From Bacteroidota bacterium (GTDB taxonomy: Bacteria; Bacteroidota; Bacteroidia; Chitinophagales; Chitinophagaceae), in assembly GCA_016868855.1 (NCBI GenBank), contig VGFP01000002.1, forward strand, positions 366,372 to 430,371: a stretch of DNA of 64,000 nucleotides, given 5' to 3'. The notes under the pieces are model-generated. The model was given only the letters and a program-made list of their open reading frames with translations, did not search any database and was not told where the DNA came from. Numbering within the stretch: the stretch's first letter is position 1; every line of letters begins with the position of its first letter. Positions 40,012 to 50,088 of this stretch are shown one piece after another. Made by a program: the position numbers and the translations under genes.

Positions 40012-40782
40012 TTAAAATTCATATAGTTTGGATAGTCTTCTGGCATGTTCGTCGTATGCCTTTTCAAAAAGATCGATTGCTTTTTGTTCACCTACTTTAT
40101 TCGCTGCAGATAAAACAGTTGGTGGCTGTCCTGCTTTTGTGAGTTTGGATGCAACTGCAGCTTTGATGGAATTGATGATTACAACACCTCCAACAGTTGA
40201 GCCGGGAGAAACAGGGGTTTCAAGATTTTCAATTTGAATCATTGCGTCACCCACCGGCGCACCTGTATCTAAAATGATATCTGAAAAATCGGATAGTTTT
40301 TTTCCGTCTTTTCTTTTGCTTTTGCTTGCATCGGAATGTGCTTTTGTAATGATACTTACAACTTTGATTCCATTTTTTTGAAACAATTCTGCCATTTCAA
40401 CCGGTACGATATTGGTTCCGCTTGATGATATAACCAATGCACTGTCTTTGTCAGACAATTGATAATTTCTCAAAATCCTCTCTGCAAGTCCACTGACATT
40501 TTCCAAGAACATAGCCTGTCGTTGACCATTGGCTCCAACAACCAAATTGTGGAAGGTGAGTGACAGCTCTACGATTGGATTGAATCCTGGAAAAGATCCA
40601 TATCTGGGCCACATCTCTTCAACCATGATTCTACTGTGTCCAGAGCCGAATACATGCACCATTCTTCCAGACAGAATTGTTGCTGCAAATAGAGTTGCTG
40701 CTTCTTCCATTGCTGTTTCTTGTTCAGCGACAGCACTTAAAATCTTCTTACTTTTCTCAATGTATTGATGAATCTCGTTCAT
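40012..40782 (-). CDS. SIS-domain sugar isomerase family protein (UPF0309-like)
   Basis: VHVFGSGHSRIMVEEMWPRYG...SSSGTNIVPVEMAE. ATG 40782. Confidence 0.8.
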   Translation of the reverse strand: MNEIHQYIEKSKKILSAVAEQETAMEEAATLFAATILSGRMVHVFGSGHSRIMVEEMWPRYGSFPGFNPIVELSLTFHNLVVGANGQRQAMFLENVSGLAERILRNYQLSDKDSALVISSSGTNIVPVEMAELFQKNGIKVVSIITKAHSDASKSKRKDGKKLSDFSDIILDTGAPVGDAMIQIENLETPVSPGSTVGGVVIINSIKAAVASKLTKAGQPPTVLSAANKVGEQKAIDLFEKAYDEHARRLSKLYEF

Positions 40783-40783
40783 T

Positions 40784-41662
40784 TTAATTGGTTTTATTGA
40801 GGGCAAATGCAGCTGCACCAATGGCGCCTGCTTTATCACTGAATGTTGCCAATTCTATTGTTAACTTTTTGCCACCTGGTCTCCATTCAAAAGAGTCCAT
40901 GAATGTACGCAAAGGCTCCATCAATAGATCACCAGCTTTTGTTATTCCCCCAGCCAGGATAACTTTTTCAGGTGATAAAATATTGCTGATGGAGGAAATG
41001 CTGACGGCAAGTGCTTTGATGGATTTCTGCCAAATGGCTTTAGCGCTTGGGTCATTTTCACGCATGGCTTCTATGACAGCCAGTGTATCATTGAATTTTC
41101 CATTGCTTCTTTTTGCAATCGAGTAATTACCGATTGCTTCCTCCAAACTGCCTGGCATTCCGCATATATCAGGATCCCCTTCCATATCAACCGACATATG
41201 TCCGATATGTCCGGCTTTCTGAAATGCACCCTGATATATTTTTTTATCAATCAGTATAGCTCCACCGACGCCAGTGCCAATCGTAATCAATACGGCGTTT
41301 TCACAATTGCTCGCAGATCCAAAGGATGCTTCAGCAGATAGTGCTGCAATGGCATCATTCATCACGTAAGTATCAGCACCGAGCACGTCCTTCCAAACGA
41401 ATCCCTCAATTCCCTCCAGTCTGTTGGGAAGAAATTCAATGGCAGTATTTTGTTGATTGGGAATTCCAGGAGCGCTCAATCCAACAACATATTCTTCAGT
41501 GGCCGACCCGGCAAGGGTTTTAAAAAGCTCTTGCACATCCTGTTTCCAGATTTCATCTGATAACAATGTTTCCGTTACAAGTTCCTGAAGGATGCTTCCA
41601 TTGCTGTTGATCAAAACTCCTTTGATTCTTGTCCCACCCAGATCAATTCCTATTGCTTGCAT
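40784..41662 (-). CDS. ROK-family sugar kinase
   Basis: IGIDLGGTRIKGVLI; NDAIAALSAEA; ITIGTGVGGAILIDKK; GHIGHMSVD...C.CG-like Zn region. Confidence 0.86.
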   Translation of the reverse strand: MQAIGIDLGGTRIKGVLINSNGSILQELVTETLLSDEIWKQDVQELFKTLAGSATEEYVVGLSAPGIPNQQNTAIEFLPNRLEGIEGFVWKDVLGADTYVMNDAIAALSAEASFGSASNCENAVLITIGTGVGGAILIDKKIYQGAFQKAGHIGHMSVDMEGDPDICGMPGSLEEAIGNYSIAKRSNGKFNDTLAVIEAMRENDPSAKAIWQKSIKALAVSISSISNILSPEKVILAGGITKAGDLLMEPLRTFMDSFEWRPGGKKLTIELATFSDKAGAIGAAAFALNKTN

Positions 41663-41668
41663 CGATTA

Positions 41669-42448
41669 TTATTTAAATTGGCCGTCGCTGATGGACCAGC
41701 CGCCGTCAATGGTTATTTCTTGTCCGGTGATGAAGGATGATTGATCAGAAAGCAGCAATGCTGCCATTCCCACCAAATCATCAGGCTGGCTGATTCTGCC
41801 TCCACCCAAAGGTTGTTTTGTTTTGATAAATTCCATGATAGATTCATTTCCCTTTGCTCTTGCTGCCATGGGTGTATCTACCAGGCCGGGGGATAGGACG
41901 TTGATGCGAATATTTTTTTCAGCATAGAATGCAGCTGCGCTTTTTGACAAACCAATAATGGCTGCTTTGGAAGCTGCATAGGCATGGGTTGAAAAAAAAT
42001 GAGGGGATGGATGTGATGCCAGCACGGATGTAATATTCACGATCGATCCGGGTAGTTTTTGATGCAACATGACGTTGATGACTGCTCTGTTGGTAAACAT
42101 CACAGTAGTTGCATTGAGCTGGATGGTTTTTTCCCAGCCTTCTTCGGTCAGCTCATGCAATGGGCCGTCACCAAATGTTCTTCCGCTTCCACCTGCAACA
42201 TGCAACAATCCGTCCACCTTTTTGTAATGATCAATGCAGATCTTGATTGCCTGTTGAATAGTATCTTCTTTTCTCAGATCTCCAAATACCCACTGCAGTT
42301 GATCATGCGCATGTGGTAGATCTCCTTCGTTGTTTTTCCCGATTGCAATTACATTGGCGCCTTGTGCAATGATAAATTTTACAGCAGCCAATCCGATTCC
42401 ACTGGAGCCGCCTGCAACGATGATATTTTTATGCAGTAACATCATCAC
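41669..42448 (-). CDS. SDR-family oxidoreductase
   Basis: IIVAGGSSGIGLAAVK; VAGGSG; YAASKAAIIGLSKS; GQEITIDGG. Confidence 0.87.
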   Translation of the reverse strand: MMMLLHKNIIVAGGSSGIGLAAVKFIIAQGANVIAIGKNNEGDLPHAHDQLQWVFGDLRKEDTIQQAIKICIDHYKKVDGLLHVAGGSGRTFGDGPLHELTEEGWEKTIQLNATTVMFTNRAVINVMLHQKLPGSIVNITSVLASHPSPHFFSTHAYAASKAAIIGLSKSAAAFYAEKNIRINVLSPGLVDTPMAARAKGNESIMEFIKTKQPLGGGRISQPDDLVGMAALLLSDQSSFITGQEITIDGGWSISDGQFK

Positions 42449-43072
42449 TTATTTATTGAGTCTTTTGAATGAAATATTCATGATAGGGTAATTTCGATCA
42501 TTGGGCCACGCATAATGCCACCATTCTGTTTCAAGTGACTTGAAACCGTGTTTTTCCATGGTATTTTTCAGCAGTTGTCGATTCATGATTTTCTTTTCAG
42601 CCAACAACATAAAATCATGGTGGGCTGTATCACTAAAATTATCAAATCCCGTGGGCATTTCAAGCAATTCACCCGTGCTTATTTCATAAAGAGTAAGATC
42701 TACTGCAATGCCCCGATTGTGACCGCTGCCTTTTGCAGGATTCGCAACATATCTTTCATCGTGTATCATTTTCCAGAATTTGACTGTTGCCCTGTATGGC
42801 CTGTAGGCATCCCAAATCAGCAGTCCAAGGTTTTTAGCCTCCAATTCTTTCGCGATATTTTTGAGTGATTGAGCTGCTTCCTTGACGAGATATGAAGATT
42901 GGGTATTTTTTGGGTAGACCCTTTTGCCGGTAAAATTTTGATTGGAAGCATATTTCAAATCGTATCTCAGATAGGGGATTATTTCTTTCAGTTCGATCAA
43001 TTGATCTTCTTGTGACCAGGACGCATTGCAGGACAACAGAAAAAGAACAAGTATCGAAATGTATTTTTTCAC
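42449..43072 (-). CDS. D-alanyl-D-alanine dipeptidase (VanX-like, M15D)
   Basis: SGHNRGIAVDLTLYE; TEWWHYAW; DAYRPYRATVKFW; signal peptide/lipobox-like N-terminus. Confidence 0.87.
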   Translation of the reverse strand: MKKYISILVLFLLSCNASWSQEDQLIELKEIIPYLRYDLKYASNQNFTGKRVYPKNTQSSYLVKEAAQSLKNIAKELEAKNLGLLIWDAYRPYRATVKFWKMIHDERYVANPAKGSGHNRGIAVDLTLYEISTGELLEMPTGFDNFSDTAHHDFMLLAEKKIMNRQLLKNTMEKHGFKSLETEWWHYAWPNDRNYPIMNISFKRLNK

Positions 43073-43174
43073 TTATTTGAAACCTTGTTTAAAGCATTGA
43101 TAAATAGGAATTTGTTTTTTTTACACGGCACTTAGTGCTAATCAGCTAGCTTTGTATGAAGTTAAACATTTATT

Positions 43175-43600
43175 ATGCCAGTAAAACAATTTCATGCAAC
43201 ATTGACTGGCGTCATTTTGATATCTTTTTTGCAAACGCATGCCCAGCAAAAAGTAAACTACAGACAAGTTCCAGTTGTTGATTCAGCTGTTGGCGTTGCC
43301 AGCTATTATGCTGATAAATTTGTTGGAAGAAAAACAGCAAGTGGTGAAGTGTTTAGTCAGCATAAAATGACATGTGCCCACAATACACTTCCCTTAGGTA
43401 CCAAGGTGAAGGTTACCAACCTAAGAAATGGAAAGTCGATTGTTGTAAGAGTCAATGACCGCTTGCATCACCGCAATCCCCGCATCATTGATTTGCCAAC
43501 AGGTGCTGCCAAAAAACTTGGATATACTGGCAGCGGTATCATCAAGGTCAGTGTGGTAGTGGTAAAACCGCCAGAAATAAAAGCTGCTTCGTTCAATTAG
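43175..43600 (+). CDS. rlpA: Septal ring lytic transglycosylase RlpA family protein
   Basis: GVASYYADKFVGRKTASGEVFSQHKMTCAHNTLPLGTKVKVTNLRNGKSIVVRVNDR. Confidence 0.9.
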   Translation: MPVKQFHATLTGVILISFLQTHAQQKVNYRQVPVVDSAVGVASYYADKFVGRKTASGEVFSQHKMTCAHNTLPLGTKVKVTNLRNGKSIVVRVNDRLHHRNPRIIDLPTGAAKKLGYTGSGIIKVSVVVVKPPEIKAASFN

Positions 43601-46002
43601 TTTTTACCGTTTGTTTTTTTGGGGACTGCTTTTTTATTCTTAGATGTATCCACAGGATTGTTCTGCTTTTGTTGTTCAACAGGGATAGGCGGAACCGATT
43701 TTGGAGTCCCGCTGCCGGTTGAAGGATCTTCGAATTTTTGTGATTCAGTCACCACTTTTTCTTTACCAGAGCTGATCGGAATTTCAACCAATTCGCCTTG
43801 CTTGTAACCTTCTTCACCTTCAATCGGCAATATTTCTTCTGTGTTTTTCAAAGAATCGATGTTGAACAGCATTTCATTTTGCATATTGGCCGGCGGACTG
43901 AATCTAGCATTGGGGTCAATATTGAGTGACCTATCATTGAAAACCTGTTGGTAATAATACGCCCAGGCAGGCATCGCCATTTGAGATCCACCTGCTGTAT
44001 ACAGCATTCTTAAAAATGGATCATCGCATCCAACCCAGACGCCAGATAGCAGTTGCGGACTGAATCCGATAAACCATCCGTCAGCATTGTCATTGGTGGT
44101 ACCAGTCTTTCCTGCAACTTCATTGTTCACTCCATATGCCCATCTCAATGAACTGCCGGTTCCAAAATCAACCACACCCTGCAGCATCTTGGTCATGATA
44201 TATGCTTCTGATTCACTGATCACCTCTTTGGTTTGGGTTCTGAATGAAGCAAGCACGTTGCCATTCCTGTCCTCGATTCTGCTGATATAATATGGTTTTA
44301 CATTGAATCCTCTTCCAGGAAACATACTGAAAGCCTGCACCATTTCAATAAGCGATAAATCTGCAGATCCCAATGCGATCGATGGATAGGGAGGGATGTT
44401 GTTCACGATGCCACACTCTTTTGCAAATTCAATGGTTTTCTTCACGCCAAGCGTGTTGATGAGATAAACTGCACCAGGGTTCTTCGAAAAGGCGAGGCAC
44501 ACTGCCATGGGTCCGCCTGTTCCATCTATCATTTTCCCGCCCATGTCAATGGGTCCGTTTGGTAATTCTGTTTCCGGTTTAAAACCGCTTTTTATACCCA
44601 ATGTATACAAGAGAGGTTTAAAGGTGGAGCCGACCTGTCGTTTTGTTTTGATGTTTACATGGTCAAATTTGAACCGCTTGAAGTTGCTTCCCCCTACCCA
44701 TGCCTTGACTTCTCCTGTCAGAGGATCAACGGATAGCAAACCAATTTGCATGATTTGTTTATGGTAGCGAATAGAGTCGATAGGAGACATCATGGTGTCT
44801 TTCTCTCTCTTCTCATTCCATGAAAATACTTTCATGTTGACAGGCTCTGTAAATATTTTTCTGATTTCTTCTTCCTCAATTCCCTCTTCTTTTAAGTTTT
44901 TCCATCTGTCGGTTTGTTTGATGGCTGCATCCAATACTGCCTTTCCTTCTTTTGACTTCCAAACAGATCCGTCTTTTATATTGTACTGATTGCTGAATAC
45001 TTTCTGAAGATTTTGCATGTGCCTGTACACGGCTATTTCAGCATATTCTTGCATTTTTGGATTGATGGTAGTAAAAATTTTGAGTCCATCACGGTACAGA
45101 TCATACGGCTCACCTGTTTTTGGATTCTCATTTTGCTTGCACCATTCTTTGAGATCATCTCTGAGCATTTCGCGGAAGTAGGGTGCAATGCCTGAATTTT
45201 CATCCATCTTCAAATACTTCAACTGGATGGGTGCCATTTTCAGCGATTTGGCTTCGTCCTTTGTCAGGAAATCATTTCTGACCATTTGATCCAGCACAGT
45301 ATTGCGACGGGACATGGCTGCTTTGGGATTTCTGCGTGGATTGTACCTGGTTGATCCCTTGAGGACTCCAACCAGTACAGCCGCTTCTTCAACCGCTAAT
45401 TGTCCGGGTTCTTTTTGAAAATAGGTCTTAGCTGCATTGCGAATTCCATATGTCTCTTCACCATAATTGACCATGTTCAGATAAAGCGTAATGATTTCCT
45501 CTTTGGTGAAATTCTTTTCCAAACGGATGGCTACTATCCACTCTTTCAATTTTTCAATTACACGGGTAACGCTCTTGCGACTTTGTTGACCGAGCAGGGC
45601 TTTTGCAGTTTGTTGTGTAATGGTGCTCGCACCTCCCTCTCTTCCAAGAAATACAATGGCCCTCACCAGACTTTTGATGTCGATGCCGGAATGATCATAG
45701 AAACGTTCGTCTTCAGTTGCTATCAGTGCACGAATGACAAAAGGGGAGATGTCCTGGTATTTGACATTGATTCTGTCTTTCAGGTAAAATTTACCCATCA
45801 GGGTTCCGTCATCCGCATAAATTTCGGAAGATGACATGAGTGATGGATTTTCAAGTTCCTCAATGGAAGGAAGCTTTCCGAAAAGTCCTACATAAATCAG
45901 AAAAATAAATAAGAAAATTGAACCCCATGCATACAAAAATATTTTCCAGAAAATGCTGACAGCCCTAGAAGGTTCAGTTGATTTTTTCTCATTCAGCGCC
46001 AT
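43597..46002 (-). CDS. Class A penicillin-binding protein (PBP1A-like)
   Basis: ATEDERFYDHSGID; GASTITQQTAK; QVGSTFKPLLY; GKTGTTNDNADGWFIGF. Confidence 0.93.
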   Translation of the reverse strand: MALNEKKSTEPSRAVSIFWKIFLYAWGSIFLFIFLIYVGLFGKLPSIEELENPSLMSSSEIYADDGTLMGKFYLKDRINVKYQDISPFVIRALIATEDERFYDHSGIDIKSLVRAIVFLGREGGASTITQQTAKALLGQQSRKSVTRVIEKLKEWIVAIRLEKNFTKEEIITLYLNMVNYGEETYGIRNAAKTYFQKEPGQLAVEEAAVLVGVLKGSTRYNPRRNPKAAMSRRNTVLDQMVRNDFLTKDEAKSLKMAPIQLKYLKMDENSGIAPYFREMLRDDLKEWCKQNENPKTGEPYDLYRDGLKIFTTINPKMQEYAEIAVYRHMQNLQKVFSNQYNIKDGSVWKSKEGKAVLDAAIKQTDRWKNLKEEGIEEEEIRKIFTEPVNMKVFSWNEKREKDTMMSPIDSIRYHKQIMQIGLLSVDPLTGEVKAWVGGSNFKRFKFDHVNIKTKRQVGSTFKPLLYTLGIKSGFKPETELPNGPIDMGGKMIDGTGGPMAVCLAFSKNPGAVYLINTLGVKKTIEFAKECGIVNNIPPYPSIALGSADLSLIEMVQAFSMFPGRGFNVKPYYISRIEDRNGNVLASFRTQTKEVISESEAYIMTKMLQGVVDFGTGSSLRWAYGVNNEVAGKTGTTNDNADGWFIGFSPQLLSGVWVGCDDPFLRMLYTAGGSQMAMPAWAYYYQQVFNDRSLNIDPNARFSPPANMQNEMLFNIDSLKNTEEILPIEGEEGYKQGELVEIPISSGKEKVVTESQKFEDPSTGSGTPKSVPPIPVEQQKQNNPVDTSKNKKAVPKKTNGKN

Positions 46003-46048
46003 GCAGTAAAGCTAATCAAAAGATGAGGGATTTTTTTAAAACAATTGC

Positions 46049-48988
46049 CTAAAATTTTCCCGGTAACTGTGCTTTCAAGAACTCAATATATTTCATGGTT
46101 TCTTTGTCCTCCAGCATCTTCTTCAGGTTTCCTGGTGATACAATATAGAAGCTGTATTTGTCGGCAGGCAACCAAGGAAAAACTTCTTTGGTTGAAACGG
46201 ATTTCATTTTCTTCACATAACTGATTGCTTCTGCAGCATCCGCGAAGAGGCTGATCAGGATATAAGGTGTTTCACCGATTTTGTCATTTCGGATTGAAAA
46301 TGATTTTGAAAAATATTTCTCAGTATGATACCTGGCCAATGCTCTCTTTGATTCATTTACATACACAATGTCAACCCCGTTCATCAGCATGATCACTCCA
46401 TATGGTTCTTTGGGGTCAAATTGGTAGGCAGATGGAATAATGGGTTTTTGTTCTGCAGCTTTTACCAGTTTTGAAGAATCTACTTTGAGCAAATTGTTGT
46501 CATCGCGGATCATCCTTTTCGGAGCAATGGCAGGTCTGGTGTCAACAACTTCCAATTCATCATCTTTCACTCTGGTTACCTTCATCGTCTTCAGTTGCGC
46601 TTCTATGGAATCTCTGTTTTTAAGCACTTCTCTCAACACAACTGATTTGGAGGCAAGGGGTGAGTTTGGAGCGATTTTTTCAATATTGGAAAGTATTGCA
46701 ATTGCGATGCTGTCCTTTCGCTCTTTGATATAATACACCGCCTCAATATACAATAGCTGAGGAGTCCAATAGCTCTCGCCATATAGAGAGTCAGCCTGTT
46801 TTTTATTTGTCAATGCTTTGCTAAACTCACCACTGATGAATTGATTGTAGATCTCATTGTATGCTTTCTCAACTGCTATTGTTTTTGTTTTATCCTGCTT
46901 TTCAGTTTTGGTTGGATTCAGCAGCATCTTGGTCAACGGGCCATCTGGTGAAAATTTTTTCAGCAACGAAGAATAAAAATTTGCCTGTTCCGTACTATCA
47001 AGTTGTTTATAACAGAATGCCAGATCAAAATAGGCTTGTATCAAACTTGCTGAATCTGTTTCGATGTTCAACAGCTGTTTATTCCAGAGGATGGATTCTT
47101 TGTAGTCTCCTAGTTTGTCTTTGTAAAGGGCACTCAATATTTTTATGCCACCTGCTTTTTTTGCATTGGATTCAATCAGTTTATCTGGGGTAGTTGGCAA
47201 ATTATTTACCAGGAATTCAATATTGATTTCTTGGGTATTGGTTTTATCATCTTGGTCATCTTTGGAAGGATTGTCCGGACTGGTTTGTTTTTTTATTCCC
47301 GTCAATGCTTTTCCGGCATTGCTTCTCCTCCAATTGTCTTCATTGCTTCTGTTGCCCCATTTGTTTTTGAATGCTATGCTTCCCTGGGATTTGAGTGTAG
47401 GGTTGTTGAAATACCATTCACCAGACTTATCCTGTGTTTGAAAAAGATCTGCTCCCTGATCTTCAAGCAAATTGTTTTTTCTTGATGTCATTCCTGCATT
47501 GCTGTTATCAATCTTCAATCCTTCTTCCTTGCGCAGTTTTTTCAGCAAATCTTTGATGTATATATCGCGTTGTTTTTCAGGCATTGCGGCAACCATCTGC
47601 AAGCTATCTTCTTTTTCTATGATCGAAAGTGCGTTTGCGAGATCTGTAACAATTGATTTTTTCAGCTCTATTTCTTTTGTAAATCCCGGTTGTGTATTTG
47701 AAGTACTGTCAAAATATTTTTTTGACAGCTCATATTTTTTATTCGCAAATGCAAGGATAGCAATGGTCAGGTTGTTTTTTAGTTTCAGGTCCTGATCATT
47801 TGTATTGTATTTATTGCTTGATTCAAGTAGCTGAATGGCCTTGTTTACACTGTCCCTCGAAAGCTCCATTTCCGAGGCTGCAGCAAAAATGATGGGTCTG
47901 TAAGATATGTATTTCTCCCTGCTAGCCAATTTCACAAGGGCTTTGACATCTTCTTCGATTTTTTCATTCTTGTCTTTTTTGTCAGACGCCAGGCTGATCT
48001 GATAAATTTTAGCGTAGGCAGCCATCACTGGATCAGTTGTCAGTGCAACTGATTTTTCAAATGATTCATTGGCGGCTTCCCGGTTACTGGCTTTCGCATA
48101 CAATTGGGCAATCAAAAAATACATCCGGGCTTTCTCCTGTTTATTGACACAAACAGGTAAAGCCATTTCCATGAATCTGGCTGATGAATCATACTGCTGT
48201 ATTTTGTAGAACCAGTATGATTTTAATTCAAAAAGAAAAGGTTGGAGCCTTTTGGGGAAATCAATATCTCTGACCAGCGTTTCAATCATTCCCCTTGCAT
48301 CATCATCATTGTCCTGTTCCATCAACGTTCTGATGATCCACAGCAAAGTTTCATTTCTGATGGGCTTGTGTCCACCCATGCTAGACTCCTTTGATGAGAT
48401 GGTATAGACATTGCCGCTGTTGTTGATATTGGAGCCAATGGTTTTTTCAAATCCCCTCTCTGATTTATCCTTGGGTTGAAAATTATAATTGATATATTGA
48501 AAGACATCGTAGGCAGAATCGAACTTTTTTTGAAAGAAGTATGATTGTCCCATTAAAAAATACAAATCATCGACCCAGTCGTTTCGCAAATCATGCAACA
48601 AGACACCATTGTTTACCTTGATAACAACAGAATCCAGTTCTTGCTGTTGCTGAGCTGTTGTATTGAGGTCATAATTGAAAAACGACAAAAGAGTATTGAA
48701 GGTATCCTTGTGAGCCTGTTTTGCCGTAGCAATGATCTTTTGAATTTTTTGATTTGAATTAAAATAAAAATTATAGTGTGAAAAAGTATTCTCCTTGAGT
48801 CTTTTGATGGGCCCAATTTTTTTATCGGGTGTAAGCTCAGAGGGAAGCTTTCTGTTTTCGTAATTCTTGGGTTTTTTTAAATCAAAAGTGATGTTTACCT
48901 GTGCTTGCAATACATTGACTGACACCATGCCAAAAAGGAGCAGGAGTGCGCAAGGCCATAGGTTCCATCTTTTTTTGAAATTCAGCAT
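46049..48988 (-). CDS. TPR-repeat secreted protein resembling SprE/PorW (type IX secretion)
   Basis: Signal peptide; HYNFYFNSNQKIQKIIATAKQAHKDTFNTLLSFFNYD; multiple TPR-like units; pattern recalled from SprE/PorW proteins. Confidence 0.55.
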   Translation of the reverse strand: MLNFKKRWNLWPCALLLLFGMVSVNVLQAQVNITFDLKKPKNYENRKLPSELTPDKKIGPIKRLKENTFSHYNFYFNSNQKIQKIIATAKQAHKDTFNTLLSFFNYDLNTTAQQQQELDSVVIKVNNGVLLHDLRNDWVDDLYFLMGQSYFFQKKFDSAYDVFQYINYNFQPKDKSERGFEKTIGSNINNSGNVYTISSKESSMGGHKPIRNETLLWIIRTLMEQDNDDDARGMIETLVRDIDFPKRLQPFLFELKSYWFYKIQQYDSSARFMEMALPVCVNKQEKARMYFLIAQLYAKASNREAANESFEKSVALTTDPVMAAYAKIYQISLASDKKDKNEKIEEDVKALVKLASREKYISYRPIIFAAASEMELSRDSVNKAIQLLESSNKYNTNDQDLKLKNNLTIAILAFANKKYELSKKYFDSTSNTQPGFTKEIELKKSIVTDLANALSIIEKEDSLQMVAAMPEKQRDIYIKDLLKKLRKEEGLKIDNSNAGMTSRKNNLLEDQGADLFQTQDKSGEWYFNNPTLKSQGSIAFKNKWGNRSNEDNWRRSNAGKALTGIKKQTSPDNPSKDDQDDKTNTQEINIEFLVNNLPTTPDKLIESNAKKAGGIKILSALYKDKLGDYKESILWNKQLLNIETDSASLIQAYFDLAFCYKQLDSTEQANFYSSLLKKFSPDGPLTKMLLNPTKTEKQDKTKTIAVEKAYNEIYNQFISGEFSKALTNKKQADSLYGESYWTPQLLYIEAVYYIKERKDSIAIAILSNIEKIAPNSPLASKSVVLREVLKNRDSIEAQLKTMKVTRVKDDELEVVDTRPAIAPKRMIRDDNNLLKVDSSKLVKAAEQKPIIPSAYQFDPKEPYGVIMLMNGVDIVYVNESKRALARYHTEKYFSKSFSIRNDKIGETPYILISLFADAAEAISYVKKMKSVSTKEVFPWLPADKYSFYIVSPGNLKKMLEDKETMKYIEFLKAQLPGKF

Positions 48989-49084
48989 CGGATGGGTAAA
49001 ACTAAGATTTATGCATTGAATAGAAAAGTATGCTATTGGGGAATTAGCAGTAACTTTAGGCCTGGTTTAAGTTAAAATTGTTGA

Positions 49085-49483
49085 ATGGCAGAAAATGAAA
49101 TAAAACAGAGTACATTCAAACGTTTGACCAACCGTTACAGGTTGATCATCATGAATGATCATACCTATGAGGAGGTCGTGACTTTCAAGCTGACACGTTT
49201 GAGTGTGTACGTGCTTTCTTGTTTTGTTTTTGTTTTGCTCGTTGGACTCACAACGGCGCTGATCAGCTTTACACCATTGAAATTTTATATACCTGGCTAT
49301 GGTAGCCAAGCTGAGCGCAAGGAACTTACAAACCTTAAAATAAAGACAGATTCTCTCGAAACATATATTAAGAACCGTGAGCTGTATTGGGAAAATGTTC
49401 GAAACATCATTTCAGGGAAAGCTGAGATGAATTTAGATACAGCTGTTATTTCCATTCCCAATCTTGAGCAAACACCTGATTAA
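49085..49483 (+). CDS. Single-TM hypothetical protein resembling the N-terminal part of M23 peptidases
   Basis: Cytosolic N-term, TM LSVYVLSCFVFVLLVGLTTALI, short coiled coil; no LytM domain. Confidence 0.5.
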   Translation: MAENEIKQSTFKRLTNRYRLIIMNDHTYEEVVTFKLTRLSVYVLSCFVFVLLVGLTTALISFTPLKFYIPGYGSQAERKELTNLKIKTDSLETYIKNRELYWENVRNIISGKAEMNLDTAVISIPNLEQTPD

Positions 49484-49493
49484 ATTTATTTTC

Positions 49494-49703
49494 TTGGAAA
49501 AAGAGCCACACAAAGATCAATCATGGGTGAAGTACCTGTCTTTAGGAGGACAAATATTCGCATCCATTGCAATCATGTTGGCATTGGGGTGGAAACTGGA
49601 TCAATGGTTTGGTTTCACAACATCTGTATTGATCTGGGTGCTGCCTTTGTTGATGATTGTTTCTATTCTTGTAAAACTAATAATTGACACAAACCGAAAG
49701 TAG
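49494..49703 (+). CDS. AtpZ/AtpI-family membrane protein
   Basis: WVKYLSLGGQIFASIAIMLALGWKLDQWFG...VSILVKLI two-TM pattern. TTG start 49494 or 49464. Confidence 0.7.
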   Translation: MEKEPHKDQSWVKYLSLGGQIFASIAIMLALGWKLDQWFGFTTSVLIWVLPLLMIVSILVKLIIDTNRK

Positions 49704-50087
49704 ATGATACCCCAACCCTTGCGTCCAATCACATGGTTATTTTTACTCGTGAATATTTTTACTGTGATTTTTTATCGCCCATTTATCTCCATTGAAACCG
49801 ACCCCAATATTTTACTGATCGGCAATGCCTATATATACATTCTTACACTGGTGTCTTATTGGTTTATGTCAACAGGTGCAAAGTCCAAATCAACTGTACA
49901 GTTTACTTCTTCGGTGTATGGATCTTTTCTTATTAAAATGGTATTGTCTGTTCTCATTGTGGTTGTGTATTCCAAATGGGCTGGTAAGCAGATGAATTCA
50001 AATGGAATCATAGGTTGTCTTTTCATCTATTTGGTTTACATGTTTTTGGAGGTAAGGGGACTTATGACATTGTTTCGAAAGGACTGA
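49704..50087 (+). CDS. Four-TM hypothetical membrane protein (ATP synthase subunit I-like)
   Basis: Hydrophobicity and position after AtpZ-like gene. Confidence 0.5.
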   Translation: MIPQPLRPITWLFLLVNIFTVIFYRPFISIETDPNILLIGNAYIYILTLVSYWFMSTGAKSKSTVQFTSSVYGSFLIKMVLSVLIVVVYSKWAGKQMNSNGIIGCLFIYLVYMFLEVRGLMTLFRKD

Positions 50088-50088
50088 T

